The notes beneath the pieces were generated by a model that saw only the letters and a program-made list of their open reading frames with translations, was not told where the DNA came from and searched no databases. Of a stretch of DNA of 64,000 nt, positions 1 to 8,172 are shown piece by piece; position 1 is the first letter of the stretch; each line of letters begins with the position of its first letter. Source of the stretch: Gordoniibacillus chartarius (GTDB lineage Bacteria; Bacillota; Bacilli; Paenibacillales; NBRC-103111); NCBI RefSeq assembly GCF_042432825.1, contig NZ_JBHLWN010000124.1, positions 20,474 through 84,473 on the forward strand. Direction: 5' to 3'. Made by a program: the position numbers and the translations under genes.

Positions 1-409
1 GCTGATCCGTCAGCAGAGCGACATTCTCCTGCATGGCCGTCAGCAGCAGCTCCGTCTCCACCGGATCGAACGCTTCGCCGAAATAAGCGTTATCAACGGC
101 GTTAACGACCGTAAGCGTCACATGCTCGTTAATCGGAAACGGCGGACTCTTCTTCCATGGAAGCGTGAGCGAGCGCTCCAGCTTCTTCTTGTTGAACGAA
201 TCCTCGAAGAAGGCGATGAGCTCGGCGATCTTTTTCTTGACGTGTTCGTCCTCGCGCGGGTCGGGCATGACGGCCTCGCCGCTGTCCCGCATATCGTACA
301 GCTCCATAACCGTTGAATAAGGAATTAAATACTCCACGGGCTTGCCCGGAACGAGCAATTGCCCGTAAGTTGTTAATAAAACGGCTTCTATAACAATGCG
401 GCGGGTCAT
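1..409 (-). CDS. hypothetical protein, partial (runs off left edge)
   Basis: The reading frame opens at an ATG at 407-409 on the minus strand and stays open to the window edge, giving at least 136 residues with the C-terminus missing. The protein starts MTRRIVIEAVLLTTYGQLLV and later carries a lysine-rich stretch. There is no signal peptide or membrane segment, and no catalytic motif I recognise. Similar proteins in Paenibacillus are, from memory, sometimes labelled ADP-heptose synthase. Nothing visible here supports that enzyme, so no function is assigned. It is divergent from the small membrane gene at 550. Confidence 0.6.
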   Translation of the reverse strand, partial: MTRRIVIEAVLLTTYGQLLVPGKPVEYLIPYSTVMELYDMRDSGEAVMPDPREDEHVKKKIAELIAFFEDSFNKKKLERSLTLPWKKSPPFPINEHVTLTVVNAVDNAYFGEAFDPVETELLLTAMQENVALLTDQ

Positions 410-549
410 CGAATGTTGCGCCCCCCGTCTGTACAGCCCGATATCCTATGATGTGCGCACATTGGCGTTACTCCCCTTTCTGTTGCTATTATAGTATAGT
501 CGTGAACAAAAATCATGTACGACCGCCCTATCGAGAAAGGAAGATTTCT

Positions 550-735
550 ATGTCGTCGTTCGTCCTAATTCTGCTTGGCGTGCTGGTCAGCGGATCGCTG
601 TTCAGCATCGGCTTTATGCAAATCGTTCGCAAGCGCCCGGTGCTTGGCATCGTCTTGTCCGTCGCAGCCTTGCTGCTGTTCATTTCGATGTTCGTTTTCA
701 TTAAAGAACCGGCCCCGATTCAATCGGTCAGCTAA
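550..735 (+). CDS. small two-helix membrane protein
   Basis: The 61-residue protein has two hydrophobic helices, about residues 4-23 and 31-49, joined by a short basic loop (VRKRP). It therefore probably sits in the membrane as a hairpin. The ATG at 550 is chosen because an AGAAAGGAAG ribosome site lies just upstream. The longer frame from 448 would add an unlikely cysteine- and tyrosine-rich extension. The thioesterase gene follows after 25 bases, so the two may be co-transcribed. The family and function are not recognised. Confidence 0.65.
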   Translation: MSSFVLILLGVLVSGSLFSIGFMQIVRKRPVLGIVLSVAALLLFISMFVFIKEPAPIQSVS

Positions 736-760
736 TTCGTATCGTTGAGGTGATGCCTCC

Positions 761-1210
761 ATGACATCTGAAGTCGATTTGACCGCTTTTCGTTTCCGCA
801 GCAGCGCGAAGGTGCGCTTCTGCGAAACGGACGCTAACGGCCATATGAGCCACGTAACGACCGTCATCTTCATGGAGCAGGCACGTACCGAGTATTCCAG
901 CGGACTCGGCTTGTTCGGACGGGAGCGCAGCGCTGACGATGGCAAAACGTTCGTTCTGGCCGCCCAGTCGGTCAATTATCGCTCACAGGCTTACTTCGCC
1001 GACGAAATCGACATCTTCGTACGCGTATCGCGCATCGGAACGTCCTCCCTGGACATGGAATATGTGCTGATCAACCGGGATAGCGGCGCTGTCGTCAGCA
1101 CAGGCTCAAGTACAATGGTTTATTTCGACAGCACACTCCAGAAGAGTACCCCTCTTCCCGCCGACCTGTCGGAGCGGATCGAACGCTTTGAAGCGTCATT
1201 CGGCAGCTAA
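761..1210 (+). CDS. acyl-CoA thioesterase, hotdog fold (4HBT-like)
   Basis: This 149-residue protein has the length and layout of a single hotdog-fold thioesterase. The N-terminal motif FCETDANGHMSHVTTVIFME matches the family pattern in which an aspartate lies before a conserved N-G-H, followed by an E-x-x-R (EQAR) on the long helix. Such enzymes hydrolyse acyl-CoA thioesters in the cytoplasm; the chain-length preference cannot be read from sequence. A GAGGTG ribosome site precedes the ATG. It lies 25 bases after the small membrane gene, and no terminator is evident before the kinase gene. Confidence 0.82.
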   Translation: MTSEVDLTAFRFRSSAKVRFCETDANGHMSHVTTVIFMEQARTEYSSGLGLFGRERSADDGKTFVLAAQSVNYRSQAYFADEIDIFVRVSRIGTSSLDMEYVLINRDSGAVVSTGSSTMVYFDSTLQKSTPLPADLSERIERFEASFGS

Positions 1211-1325
1211 TGAAGCTTGCTTTCAAAAGTTCGTATTATTCCTGTTATACCCATCGCCAACTCGCCCCTTTCCTGCTATAATAATTCAGCTGTTGTCGAA
1301 TTTTGGCTGAAGGGAAAGGGGAAGC

Positions 1326-1988
1326 ATGGCAGTGATCGTTGTCGGTGGGATGATTGGACTGGGCAAGACGTCGGTAGCCACGCTGATCGGCGACAAGCTG
1401 AACAGCGAAGTTTTCTTTGAAAGCGTAGAGGAAAATCCGATATTGCCTTTATTTTATACGGCTTCGGAAGAAGAAATTGAGCGCAAGCGCTACCCGTTCC
1501 TTCTCCAGCTATACTTTTTGGATACACGGTTTCGCGCGATCAAGCAGGCGCTCGGCAATCGGCACAACGTTCTCGACCGGAGCATCTATGAGGATTGGTA
1601 TTTTGCGAAGGTGAACCGGGATCTCGGCAGAATCAGCGACCTGGAGTTTTCCATCTACGAAAATTTGGCCGCCAATATGATGGCAGAGCTGGCCGAGCTT
1701 CCGAAGAAAGCCCCCGACCTTATGGTATATCTGAAAGGCTCGTTCGAAACCGTCCTTCACCGTATCGGCCTGCGCGGACGCAGCTTCGAGCAGGACCCGG
1801 CGCTAGTGGAATATTACCGTACATTGTGGTCGGGCTATGACGATTGGGTTATGAATTATTACGACGCATCCGAAGTTTTAGTTGTCGATATGGACAAGAC
1901 CGACGTCGTCGGCAGACCGGAAGATGCGGAACGCCTCGTTGCCGACGTGCTGGCGAAGCTGTCGGAGATCGCTTCTGCCGATTCCTGA
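1326..1988 (+). CDS. deoxynucleoside kinase (deoxyadenosine/deoxyguanosine kinase family)
   Basis: This 220-residue enzyme phosphorylates deoxynucleosides in purine salvage. The P-loop GGMIGLGKTS is at residues 7-16. The substrate-site E-N-P-I-L follows near residue 37, the D-R-S-I-Y-E-D motif near 87, and an arginine-rich lid (HRIGLRGR) near 145. These are all diagnostic of the bacterial dNK family (Dgk/Dck of Bacillus). Bacillus usually carries two paralogues side by side, but only one is present here, so purine versus cytidine preference is not assigned. A strong AAGGGAAAGGGG site precedes the ATG, and a TATAAT at 1277 is a possible -10 element. Confidence 0.9.
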   Translation: MAVIVVGGMIGLGKTSVATLIGDKLNSEVFFESVEENPILPLFYTASEEEIERKRYPFLLQLYFLDTRFRAIKQALGNRHNVLDRSIYEDWYFAKVNRDLGRISDLEFSIYENLAANMMAELAELPKKAPDLMVYLKGSFETVLHRIGLRGRSFEQDPALVEYYRTLWSGYDDWVMNYYDASEVLVVDMDKTDVVGRPEDAERLVADVLAKLSEIASADS

Positions 1989-2000
1989 GCAAGCATACAT

Positions 2001-2034
2001 AGAAGCCCCGGAACGATCAAGTTCCGGGGCTTCT
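2001..2034. terminator. bidirectional intrinsic terminator
   Basis: A perfect 14-bp inverted repeat (AGAAGCCCCGGAAC and its complement) with a 6-base loop lies between two convergent genes. It can end transcription of the kinase gene on the plus strand and of the Gln-rich gene on the minus strand. Confidence 0.88.
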
Positions 2035-2050
2035 TGCTGTACTGCCGGCG

Positions 2051-2362
2051 TTACATCAATACGGTAGGCTGTGCCTGAGCGGCGCGGGAAACGATCTGAA
2101 ATTGCTGCAGCGTCTGCGCGATCTGCTGCTCCAGTTGTTGAAGCTCGCGAAGCTGACCCTGCGCCTGCACCTGGACTTGATTTTGTGCATAGTGCAGCCG
2201 CGTCATGACCTGCTGGAGCATTTGCTCCGTCATCATGAGCTGCTGCGAGAAATTGCTGACACCCGCTTGCGTAAGCGTCATCTGGATTTGTGGATCGGTC
2301 TGCTGAAGCTGAGAACCGGTTCCGCTTCGGTTGAATGCACTGCTGTTGTTCATCGGATTCAT
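2051..2362 (-). CDS. glutamine-rich coiled-coil protein of unknown function
   Basis: The protein is about 103 residues, very rich in Gln, with heptad-like leucines from about residue 50 to the end (LRELQQLEQQIAQ). This indicates a helical coiled coil; no membrane segment or known domain is seen. The start is set at ATG 2362, or the GTG directly before it, because a GAAGGAGGG site lies upstream and would be internal to a longer reading. It is the last gene of a minus-strand run that ends at the shared terminator. The function is unknown. Confidence 0.6.
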   Translation of the reverse strand: MNPMNNSSAFNRSGTGSQLQQTDPQIQMTLTQAGVSNFSQQLMMTEQMLQQVMTRLHYAQNQVQVQAQGQLRELQQLEQQIAQTLQQFQIVSRAAQAQPTVLM

Positions 2363-2423
2363 CACGCTGGGTTCGCCCTCCTTCATCGGCAATCCCTAGT
2401 ACGATGCGCGGCTGCCGGCAGTT

Positions 2424-2939
2424 TTATACCTTAGCGTCCAATGCTTTGCGCAGCTGCCGGAATATATCCGCCATCTCCTCCAGCTTCATCCGCACAAGGC
2501 CGCTGGAAGAAGGCGCGACGAACTCCTTGACTCCCGGAACGACAGGCTCCGTCTGAAAGCCCCACCCTACGTTTCGCCGTCCGCTATACTGCTCGTAAAC
2601 CCCTTTGCCGACAAAGCATACGATATAAGGCCGGTACGCTTCGATTTTCTCCCGAAGCGTTTGCCGGCCTTGTTCATATTCTTCCTTCGTAATCTCATCT
2701 GCGGTCTTTGTCGGACGCGAGACGATATTCGTAAAGCCGTACCCAAGCTCGAGCAGATCGCCATCCTCGCTAGGCGTATACAGCCGATCCGTCAAACCGG
2801 ATGCATATAAAAGTCGGTAAAACCGATTGCTCGGGTTCGCATAATGGTGGCCGGTTTCACCGGATCGAAGACTCGGATTGTAGCCGACGAACAAAATCGA
2901 CAGTCCGCTGCGGATATGGTCCGGAATCGAGCTTAACAT
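2424..2939 (-). CDS. mug: G/U mismatch-specific uracil-DNA glycosylase (Mug/TDG family)
   Basis: The 171-residue enzyme removes uracil, and possibly other damaged pyrimidines, from mispairs as the first step of base excision repair. Motif 1 is GYNPSLRSGETGHHYANPSN at residues 19-38, close to the GINPG...GHHFANPSNRFW signature of Mug. The asparagine in the N-P position is the water-positioning residue. Motif 2 is APSSSGLVR near residue 146 where Mug has NPSGL, so Pro-Ser-Ser-Ser replaces the usual Asn-Pro-Ser. This resembles some Firmicute variants but could alter specificity. It is followed by the Gln-rich gene. Confidence 0.86.
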   Translation of the reverse strand: MLSSIPDHIRSGLSILFVGYNPSLRSGETGHHYANPSNRFYRLLYASGLTDRLYTPSEDGDLLELGYGFTNIVSRPTKTADEITKEEYEQGRQTLREKIEAYRPYIVCFVGKGVYEQYSGRRNVGWGFQTEPVVPGVKEFVAPSSSGLVRMKLEEMADIFRQLRKALDAKV

Positions 2940-2965
2940 ATCGTTATCCGCCCTCCGTTCTTCTG

Positions 2966-3364
2966 TTATTCCGTCTGCAGCCCATGCATTCCCGCATAAC
3001 GGGAAATAACGGCCAAGAGGTCCGGCAAAACCGGCATGATGAACTGCGCACGGCCTAACGTGAATATGCCGCTTCGGTTATGGACGATCGCTTCTTTGAC
3101 GAAGAAACGGTAGTGCTGCGGGCCGATCGCCACCGTCATGATTTCATTGCTTGCCGCGTTGCGGCTTGTAAACGTCATCGTCTGAGTTCCCTTTACTTCG
3201 AACGGAACGATGCCGGTAATGTCCGCCAGACGGACGTGATAGTTAACGTGGGGCTTCTGCAGAACGAATTCCATTGTCGAGACGGTCAAGCCGAACTCAT
3301 GCTTCTTATGCGACATCTTCAGCTCGCCCTCAAGCGATTTAATCCGAATGAAGTTTTCGTTCAT
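2966..3364 (-). CDS. hypothetical cytoplasmic protein
   Basis: The 132-residue protein has no membrane segment or signal peptide. Its predicted alternation of short strands (FGLTVSTMEFVLQ, YHVRLADITGIVPFEV, TMTFTSR) ending in a helix (LPDLLAVISRYAGM) resembles a small beta-barrel or PH-like fold, but that is inference from pattern only. It lies between bdbC and mug on the same strand with gaps of 33 and 26 bases, so it is probably in the same operon. No function is assigned. Confidence 0.6.
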   Translation of the reverse strand: MNENFIRIKSLEGELKMSHKKHEFGLTVSTMEFVLQKPHVNYHVRLADITGIVPFEVKGTQTMTFTSRNAASNEIMTVAIGPQHYRFFVKEAIVHNRSGIFTLGRAQFIMPVLPDLLAVISRYAGMHGLQTE

Positions 3365-3397
3365 GGTGCGCCCCCCGTCTCCCGTCTCGATCTACGT

Positions 3398-3826
3398 TCA
3401 TTCGTCTGCCGGTTCGTTCCTGCCTATCGCAAGAAAAATAATAATCAAGATAAATGCAATTAATGCCAGCATCGGAATGGTCACGAAGCCGTCCAAATAA
3501 TCTTCGTTGCAGGGTACGCCAATCGTGCAGGGCGCAAGCTCGGCCAGCGCCGGTATTTTTTGCTCGAGCGTATGCCACAGAGAGATGAGTCCGCCAATAA
3601 TCGCAAGGGGCATCGCATACGATACAATGCTTCGTTCGCCTCGGTATGCGGCAATCCCGAGCAGGAGCGACAGCGGGTACATGCAAATGCGCTGCAGCCA
3701 GCACAGCTTGCAGGGCTCAAACCGGAGTATTTCGCTGAAATACAAGCTTCCCAGCATTGCGACAACGGCGACGATCCAGGCAAAATACAGCCCGAAGCGG
3801 CGTGTGACGTCAAGCACATAGCTCAC
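3398..3826 (-). CDS. bdbC: disulfide bond formation protein BdbC (DsbB family)
   Basis: This 142-residue membrane quinone oxidoreductase reoxidises the thiol oxidase BdbD. Four hydrophobic helices are visible. C39-x-x-C42 lies in the first outward loop (EPCKLCWLQ). The second pair, C100 and C106 (APCTIGVPC), lies in the second loop. Both pairs are needed in the DsbB family. The start is a GTG at 3826, only 3 bases after the bdbD stop, so the pair is co-transcribed and probably translationally coupled. Product length matches the Bacillus BdbC type. Confidence 0.92.
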   Translation of the reverse strand: MSYVLDVTRRFGLYFAWIVAVVAMLGSLYFSEILRFEPCKLCWLQRICMYPLSLLLGIAAYRGERSIVSYAMPLAIIGGLISLWHTLEQKIPALAELAPCTIGVPCNEDYLDGFVTIPMLALIAFILIIIFLAIGRNEPADE

Positions 3827-3829
3827 GGC

Positions 3830-4549
3830 TTACTTCGCTCCCTTTTGCTGCTCGATCAGCTGCTTCAAGGCGTTGTAATCGGAGAATTTATCGAATTTAA
3901 CGCCATTTACGAACAAGGTCGGCGTGCTGTTGACGCCATTCGATACCCCGCTGTTATACTGCTTCTGAACCTCAGACTTATACGTTTCGCCGTCAATATC
4001 TTTCTTGAGCTGCTCCAGATTAATGCCGAGATTCGCCTTGGACGCGAGCTCGACAAGGTATTCGCTGGTTGCCCAAGCGGTCCGCTCGTCCCTCTGGTTG
4101 TCATAAATCGATTTGTAGAACGGCCAGAACGCTTCGCTGTTCTGACGGTAGACGGCTTGAGCGGCATAAGCGGCGGTGAAAGAGTCCTTGCCGATGAACG
4201 GGAAATTCGCGAAATACAGGGCGACTTCCCCTTTGTCGATGTAGTCGGCTTTTAACTTCGGATAAATTTGCTGGGTAAAATATTGACAGGACGGGCACTT
4301 GAAATCCCCGTATTCGATAATTTTTACCGGAGCGTCCGAGTTTCCTGTGACCGGCAAGCCTTCCGTCGAAATGTTAGCGGCTTGTCCGCCACCGTTCTGT
4401 CCCGGCGCCAGCCAGATCAGCCCGACTATGACCGCCACGACGGCTATGGTGATCCAGATTAGCCGCTGCATAGACTTTCGCTGCTTTTGCTCCTCGATTT
4501 TCTTTCGCTCACTGTAGCTGAGCTTCGGCTTCCCCTGCTTCTTCGACAC
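3830..4549 (-). CDS. bdbD: membrane-anchored thiol-disulfide oxidase BdbD (DsbA family)
   Basis: The 239-residue protein introduces disulfides into exported proteins outside the membrane. It has a basic N-terminal cytoplasmic tail, one transmembrane anchor (about residues 30-47), a Gly/Asn linker, and a thioredoxin domain. The active site is C85-P-S-C88, the cis-Pro loop is STPTLF, and a DsbA-type helical insert is present. Start choice: a GTG at 4549 sits right behind GAGGAG. An upstream ATG in frame would overlap the neighbouring DinB gene by more than 60 bases and lacks a ribosome site. Its electron acceptor is BdbC, encoded directly downstream. Confidence 0.92.
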   Translation of the reverse strand: MSKKQGKPKLSYSERKKIEEQKQRKSMQRLIWITIAVVAVIVGLIWLAPGQNGGGQAANISTEGLPVTGNSDAPVKIIEYGDFKCPSCQYFTQQIYPKLKADYIDKGEVALYFANFPFIGKDSFTAAYAAQAVYRQNSEAFWPFYKSIYDNQRDERTAWATSEYLVELASKANLGINLEQLKKDIDGETYKSEVQKQYNSGVSNGVNSTPTLFVNGVKFDKFSDYNALKQLIEQQKGAK

Positions 4550-4565
4550 GGTTAATCTCCTCTCC

Positions 4566-5045
4566 TTATCCGTTCCGGGCGGCAATTGCTTTGCGGAGCC
4601 CCAGAATCGCTCCCTGATGAAGGCCTTCATGATACAAGCTGTGCGTCAGCACTTCGCCGATAGTCGTCATTTCCCTGCCTAGCCGGACGAACGGCTTCAA
4701 GGCCGGATCGTCCAGACGCGGTCCGAGCTTATCGCATATGTAAGCGGTCTGTATCTGTAATCTATGTTTTAATTCCTGCAGCGTCGGGGTAGTCTCCGTC
4801 CAATCGGACGGTTTCGTCTTGTTGCCGAACCATCGAAGGTATTCCGGGGGCAGCTGCGGCTCCATACCGGCAAAGTGAGTCGCAAGCTGCTCCTGCGTAA
4901 TCAAGATATGCCCCAAATTCCAGCGAATATTGTTCGGGAAACCGGCAGGCTGCCGGTCCGCCAGCTCTTCATCCAGATGATCGAAGGCTGTAAGCGTTAT
5001 CGCACGGACCAGCTCGACCTGCCGCAGAAGCTGCTCGCTATTCAT
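4566..5045 (-). CDS. DinB family protein (putative metal-dependent hydrolase/thiol transferase fold)
   Basis: The 159-residue protein has the four-helix DinB fold. An N-terminal helix precedes the NIRWNLGHILITQEQL segment, whose histidine is the first metal ligand. The C-terminal SLYHEGLHQGAI motif supplies the other two histidines. DinB proteins are metal-binding; many use low-molecular-weight thiols such as bacillithiol. The start at ATG 5045 overlaps the sigma factor stop as ATGA, so it is translationally coupled to the sigma gene. This is unusual, because that slot is normally held by an anti-sigma factor. The substrate is unknown. Confidence 0.8.
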   Translation of the reverse strand: MNSEQLLRQVELVRAITLTAFDHLDEELADRQPAGFPNNIRWNLGHILITQEQLATHFAGMEPQLPPEYLRWFGNKTKPSDWTETTPTLQELKHRLQIQTAYICDKLGPRLDDPALKPFVRLGREMTTIGEVLTHSLYHEGLHQGAILGLRKAIAARNG

Positions 5046-5650
5046 CCGGTTACCATCCCGCAAATAAACATAACGGTGCTGACGGCAAACATGATTCCCC
5101 ACTTCTTGCGCAGCTGCTCCCTGCCGCGGTGCAGGCGGCTCTTCACGGTCGTTACCGGCATCCCCAGCAAATCGCTGATTTCTTGCAAGGACAGCTCATG
5201 CAAATAGTACAGCGTTACGACCTGTTTGTACTTATCGGACAGCTTATCGATGACTCGGCGCATTTGCTCCTGCATTTCGCTGAGAATCAGCTTGCTTTCC
5301 GGCGATTCGTCCGTGCTGGGAAGCTTCTCGTAGAACGGCTTCTCGAGATCGTCATTCAGCCCTGCGTCAAGCGAATGGTCAACCTTCTTCTTGCGCAGCA
5401 GGTCGATGCACAAGTTTTTGCCGATGCGGTAAATCCACGTCGAAAACTTCTGATTCTCGTCGTAATGATTCAAATTCATGTACACCCTCATGAACGTTTC
5501 CTGCACCACATCTTCGGAATCGTGACGGTCGTGCAGCATGCGGTATGCAAGCCGGTGAATCTTATCTTTGTAGAGCTCGACAAGCTCTCGAAACGCCGCT
5601 CTGTCGCCTGTCCGGGACAGCTGAACCAATTGAACCTCGGCTACGTTCAT
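5042..5650 (-). CDS. ECF RNA polymerase sigma factor, SigW-like, with hydrophobic C-terminal tail
   Basis: The 202-residue group 4 sigma factor has region 2 (AYRMLHDRHDSEDVVQETFM and FSTWIYRIGKNLCIDLLR). Region 4 follows (LSLQEISDLLGMPVTTVKSR) with its helix-turn-helix. Overall it resembles SigW. Two things are odd. The usual sequence would end near LHRGREQLRKK, but here about 18 mostly hydrophobic residues (GIMFAVSTVMFICGMVTG) follow. No zinc-finger anti-sigma gene is adjacent; the coupled downstream gene encodes a DinB protein. No SigW-type autoregulatory promoter was recognised upstream. A GGGGGG-rich ribosome site precedes the ATG. Confidence 0.85.
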   Translation of the reverse strand: MNVAEVQLVQLSRTGDRAAFRELVELYKDKIHRLAYRMLHDRHDSEDVVQETFMRVYMNLNHYDENQKFSTWIYRIGKNLCIDLLRKKKVDHSLDAGLNDDLEKPFYEKLPSTDESPESKLILSEMQEQMRRVIDKLSDKYKQVVTLYYLHELSLQEISDLLGMPVTTVKSRLHRGREQLRKKWGIMFAVSTVMFICGMVTG

Positions 5651-5787
5651 CGCAATTCCCCCCCGCTATCTGCTTACTTCCTGTAACCCATATGATAACA
5701 TGTTTGCGTTTAGTTTGCGACTTCCAAGCCTCTTCCTTCGTATATACTGCATGTGTATTGGAGTGACTAGAATGGGAGGCTCGCCAA

Positions 5788-6861
5788 ATGGCAACCAGTC
5801 GAAAACCTGGAGGACCCAAGTGGGCATGGACCGCTGTTCTCCTCTTTATCGTAACAAAACTGAAGAGCATAGCCGGGCTGCTGAAATTCAGTAAAGTCGG
5901 AGGTACTTTGCTCACGATGCTTGTATCCGTCGGGGCGTATGCCATCGCGTATCCGCTGCCGTTCGCGATCGGCTTCGTCGTACTCATCCTCATCCACGAG
6001 CTAGGCCACAGCATTGCAGCCAAGCAAAAAGGACTTCCGGTATCGGCCCCGATCTTCATTCCGTTCATCGGGGCCTTGATCGCGATGAAACGTCATCCGC
6101 GCGACGCGGCTACGGAAGCGTATATCGCATTTGGGGGACCGCTGCTGGGTACGATTGGAGCCGTACTATTCCTGGCGGCCGGAGTTATGCTCGATAACCG
6201 ATTGCTGATATCTTTGGCGAACGTTGGATTTATGCTCAATCTCATTAACCTCCTGCCGATCCATCCTCTGGACGGCGGACGCATTTCGACGGCGGTAACG
6301 AGATGGCTGTGGCTGGTCGGACTTATTGCCGGATTAGTCGTCATCATCGATCTGTTCAGTCCGAGCAGGCCGGGAAGCTGGATATTCGTGCTGCTTTGGG
6401 TGATGTTCGCATGGGACCTGTACCAGAAATTCGTCCGCAAACGGCTAAAGCCGGATCAACAATTGATCCAGCTGAACACGGTTATGGTGCCGTATGCTTC
6501 GTTGTATGAACAAGGCCTGCCTTTCCCCGGCCAGCATCACCGCAGGGAACTGTCGTTCACAACATGGTCGGATCTATCGACCGGGGAGCAAACGGTCCGT
6601 TATACATGGGAAGGTTATATCGACCATGCGGAACGGATTATGCCGAACCAAGCGGTCATTCACAAAGTAGAGGCGGTTGGCTGTAACCGGCATGACGACA
6701 CTCAGGAGCTTTCCATCACTTCAAAAATGGAATTCTCGCCGCATGTGAACGACCGTTACTATGAAGTTCCCGTCCGCACCCGCTGGATGTTCGGCATTGC
6801 ATACGGCGTGTTGGCGGCGGCGTTAGGGACCTTGATTTACGCTGCGAATCATCTGCTCTGA
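5788..6861 (+). CDS. M50 (site-2 protease) family membrane metalloprotease
   Basis: The 357-residue membrane protein has the zinc site H70-E-L-G-H74 in a transmembrane helix. The second conserved motif, NLLPIHPLDGGR, lies near residue 152 and supplies the aspartate ligand. About six hydrophobic segments are followed by a roughly 130-residue soluble region and a final helix (residues 337-355). Site-2 proteases cut substrates within the membrane. The gene is divergent from the ECF sigma gene, which is suggestive because RasP-type proteases release SigW-type factors, but no direct link is shown. The last 13 bases overlap the convergent tag gene. Confidence 0.82.
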   Translation: MATSRKPGGPKWAWTAVLLFIVTKLKSIAGLLKFSKVGGTLLTMLVSVGAYAIAYPLPFAIGFVVLILIHELGHSIAAKQKGLPVSAPIFIPFIGALIAMKRHPRDAATEAYIAFGGPLLGTIGAVLFLAAGVMLDNRLLISLANVGFMLNLINLLPIHPLDGGRISTAVTRWLWLVGLIAGLVVIIDLFSPSRPGSWIFVLLWVMFAWDLYQKFVRKRLKPDQQLIQLNTVMVPYASLYEQGLPFPGQHHRRELSFTTWSDLSTGEQTVRYTWEGYIDHAERIMPNQAVIHKVEAVGCNRHDDTQELSITSKMEFSPHVNDRYYEVPVRTRWMFGIAYGVLAAALGTLIYAANHLL

Positions 6862-7418
6862 GCTTTGAAGCACGTATCGACGTGATCGTCGACCATGCCC
6901 GTCGCCTGCATGAAGGCGTAGCAGATCGTCGACCCGACGAACTTGAAGCCGCGCTTCTTCAGCTCCTTGCTCATGCGGTCCGATTCCGGAGTCTTCGCGG
7001 GCACAGCCTGTAAAGTGGGCCGCGGGCAGTGCTGCTGTTCCCCGCCGACGAAGCCCCACAAATAATCGCTGAAAGAACCAAGCTCGTCCTTCAACTGCAT
7101 ATACGCTTTCGCATTCGTAACGACCGCATGCACCTTCAGCCTGTTGCGGACGATGCCCTCGTCCTGCAGCAGGCTTTCTATTTTGGCATCGTCGTATTGC
7201 GCGATGAGCGCCGGGTCGAAGTTATCGAAAGCTCGGCGGTAATTATCGCGCTTACGCAAAATCGTATACCAGCTAAGACCGGCTTGCGCTCCCTCGAGGT
7301 TGAGCATCTCGAACAGCTTCAGGTCGTCCCGCACCGGCACGCCCCATTCTTCATCGTGGTATTTGATGTACAGCGGGTCGTCATTCACCCAGCCGCAGCG
7401 AGAAAGTCCGGTTGTCAT
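6849..7418 (-). CDS. tag: DNA-3-methyladenine glycosylase I
   Basis: The 189-residue repair enzyme excises 3-methyladenine. Family landmarks in order are RCGWVNDDPLYIKYHDEEWG at the N-terminus, with the zinc-binding Cys and His, and LEGAQAGLSWYTILRKRD containing the conserved Glu/Trp/Tyr base pocket. The C-terminal GMVDDHVDTCF supplies the last His and Cys ligands. Length is as usual. Its ATG overlaps the stop codon of the upstream ABC ATPase as ATGA, so translation is coupled. Its 3' end overlaps the convergent protease gene by 13 bases. Confidence 0.93.
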   Translation of the reverse strand: MTTGLSRCGWVNDDPLYIKYHDEEWGVPVRDDLKLFEMLNLEGAQAGLSWYTILRKRDNYRRAFDNFDPALIAQYDDAKIESLLQDEGIVRNRLKVHAVVTNAKAYMQLKDELGSFSDYLWGFVGGEQQHCPRPTLQAVPAKTPESDRMSKELKKRGFKFVGSTICYAFMQATGMVDDHVDTCFKAQSR

Positions 7419-8146
7419 CCGAAGATCAGCCCTCTCTCGCGTTCGTCCAGAGCCCTTCCGGGTATGTCGACGACGACTCGCCCTTCCCGGACACCGAGGA
7501 TACGAGTAGCATACCGCTCCGCCAAATCGAGGCGATGCAGCGTAGCGACGATCGTAATTTGCTCTCTCTTCCCGATGGCCTTCAGGTCGCGCATCACGCT
7601 CTCCGCTGATGTCGGATCCAGCCCCGATACCGGCTCGTCGGCGAAAATCATCGTCGCGCCCTGGACGAGCGCCTTGGCGACGGCAATGCGCTGCCGTTCT
7701 CCGCCGCTTAGCTGGCCGGCTTTCTGATGTGCCTTGTCGAGCAGTCCGACTCGTTCCAAATAGTCCATCGCTTCCATATGCTCGTTCTTGGACACAAGTC
7801 CGGCGACAGCGCGTATCGGAGAATGAAACAGGAGACTTCGCGCTACATTTTTCAATGCGGTTGCATGTAAATCGAGCGTCGGCTTCTCTTCAATGAACAC
7901 CCAACGTCTGCGCACTCCCCATTTGCCGATCGAGCCAAGCTTGCCTGCATCCTTGCCGTTCACAATGAGCTGGCCGCTGTCCCACTCGTCCTGCAGCGAC
8001 AAGCAGCGCAGCAGCGTCGTCTTTCCGCTTCCGCTACCGCCGACGATCGCGACGAACTCGCCGTCGTCGATCTGCAGGCTTACTTTCGAGAGAACTTCCT
8101 TAGGGTCAGGCTTGTACGTCTTCGTAATGTTGCGGGCAATGATCAC
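7415..8146 (-). CDS. lone ABC transporter ATP-binding protein, PhnC-like
   Basis: The 243-residue ABC ATPase has Walker A GGSGSGKTT near residue 36, a signature LSGGERQRIAVAKAL near 147, Walker B MIFADEP, and the H-loop histidine (ATLHRLD). The sequence is closest in style to phosphonate-type ATPases (PhnC). No permease or binding protein is adjacent, so the substrate is open. The GTG start at 8146 is chosen because GGAGGAAGAGAC lies at the right distance. An in-frame ATG further upstream would read through a leader hairpin. It is coupled by ATGA to tag. Confidence 0.8.
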   Translation of the reverse strand: MIIARNITKTYKPDPKEVLSKVSLQIDDGEFVAIVGGSGSGKTTLLRCLSLQDEWDSGQLIVNGKDAGKLGSIGKWGVRRRWVFIEEKPTLDLHATALKNVARSLLFHSPIRAVAGLVSKNEHMEAMDYLERVGLLDKAHQKAGQLSGGERQRIAVAKALVQGATMIFADEPVSGLDPTSAESVMRDLKAIGKREQITIVATLHRLDLAERYATRILGVREGRVVVDIPGRALDERERGLIFG

Positions 8147-8172
8147 GTGTCTCTTCCTCCCCGATAGGCAAA

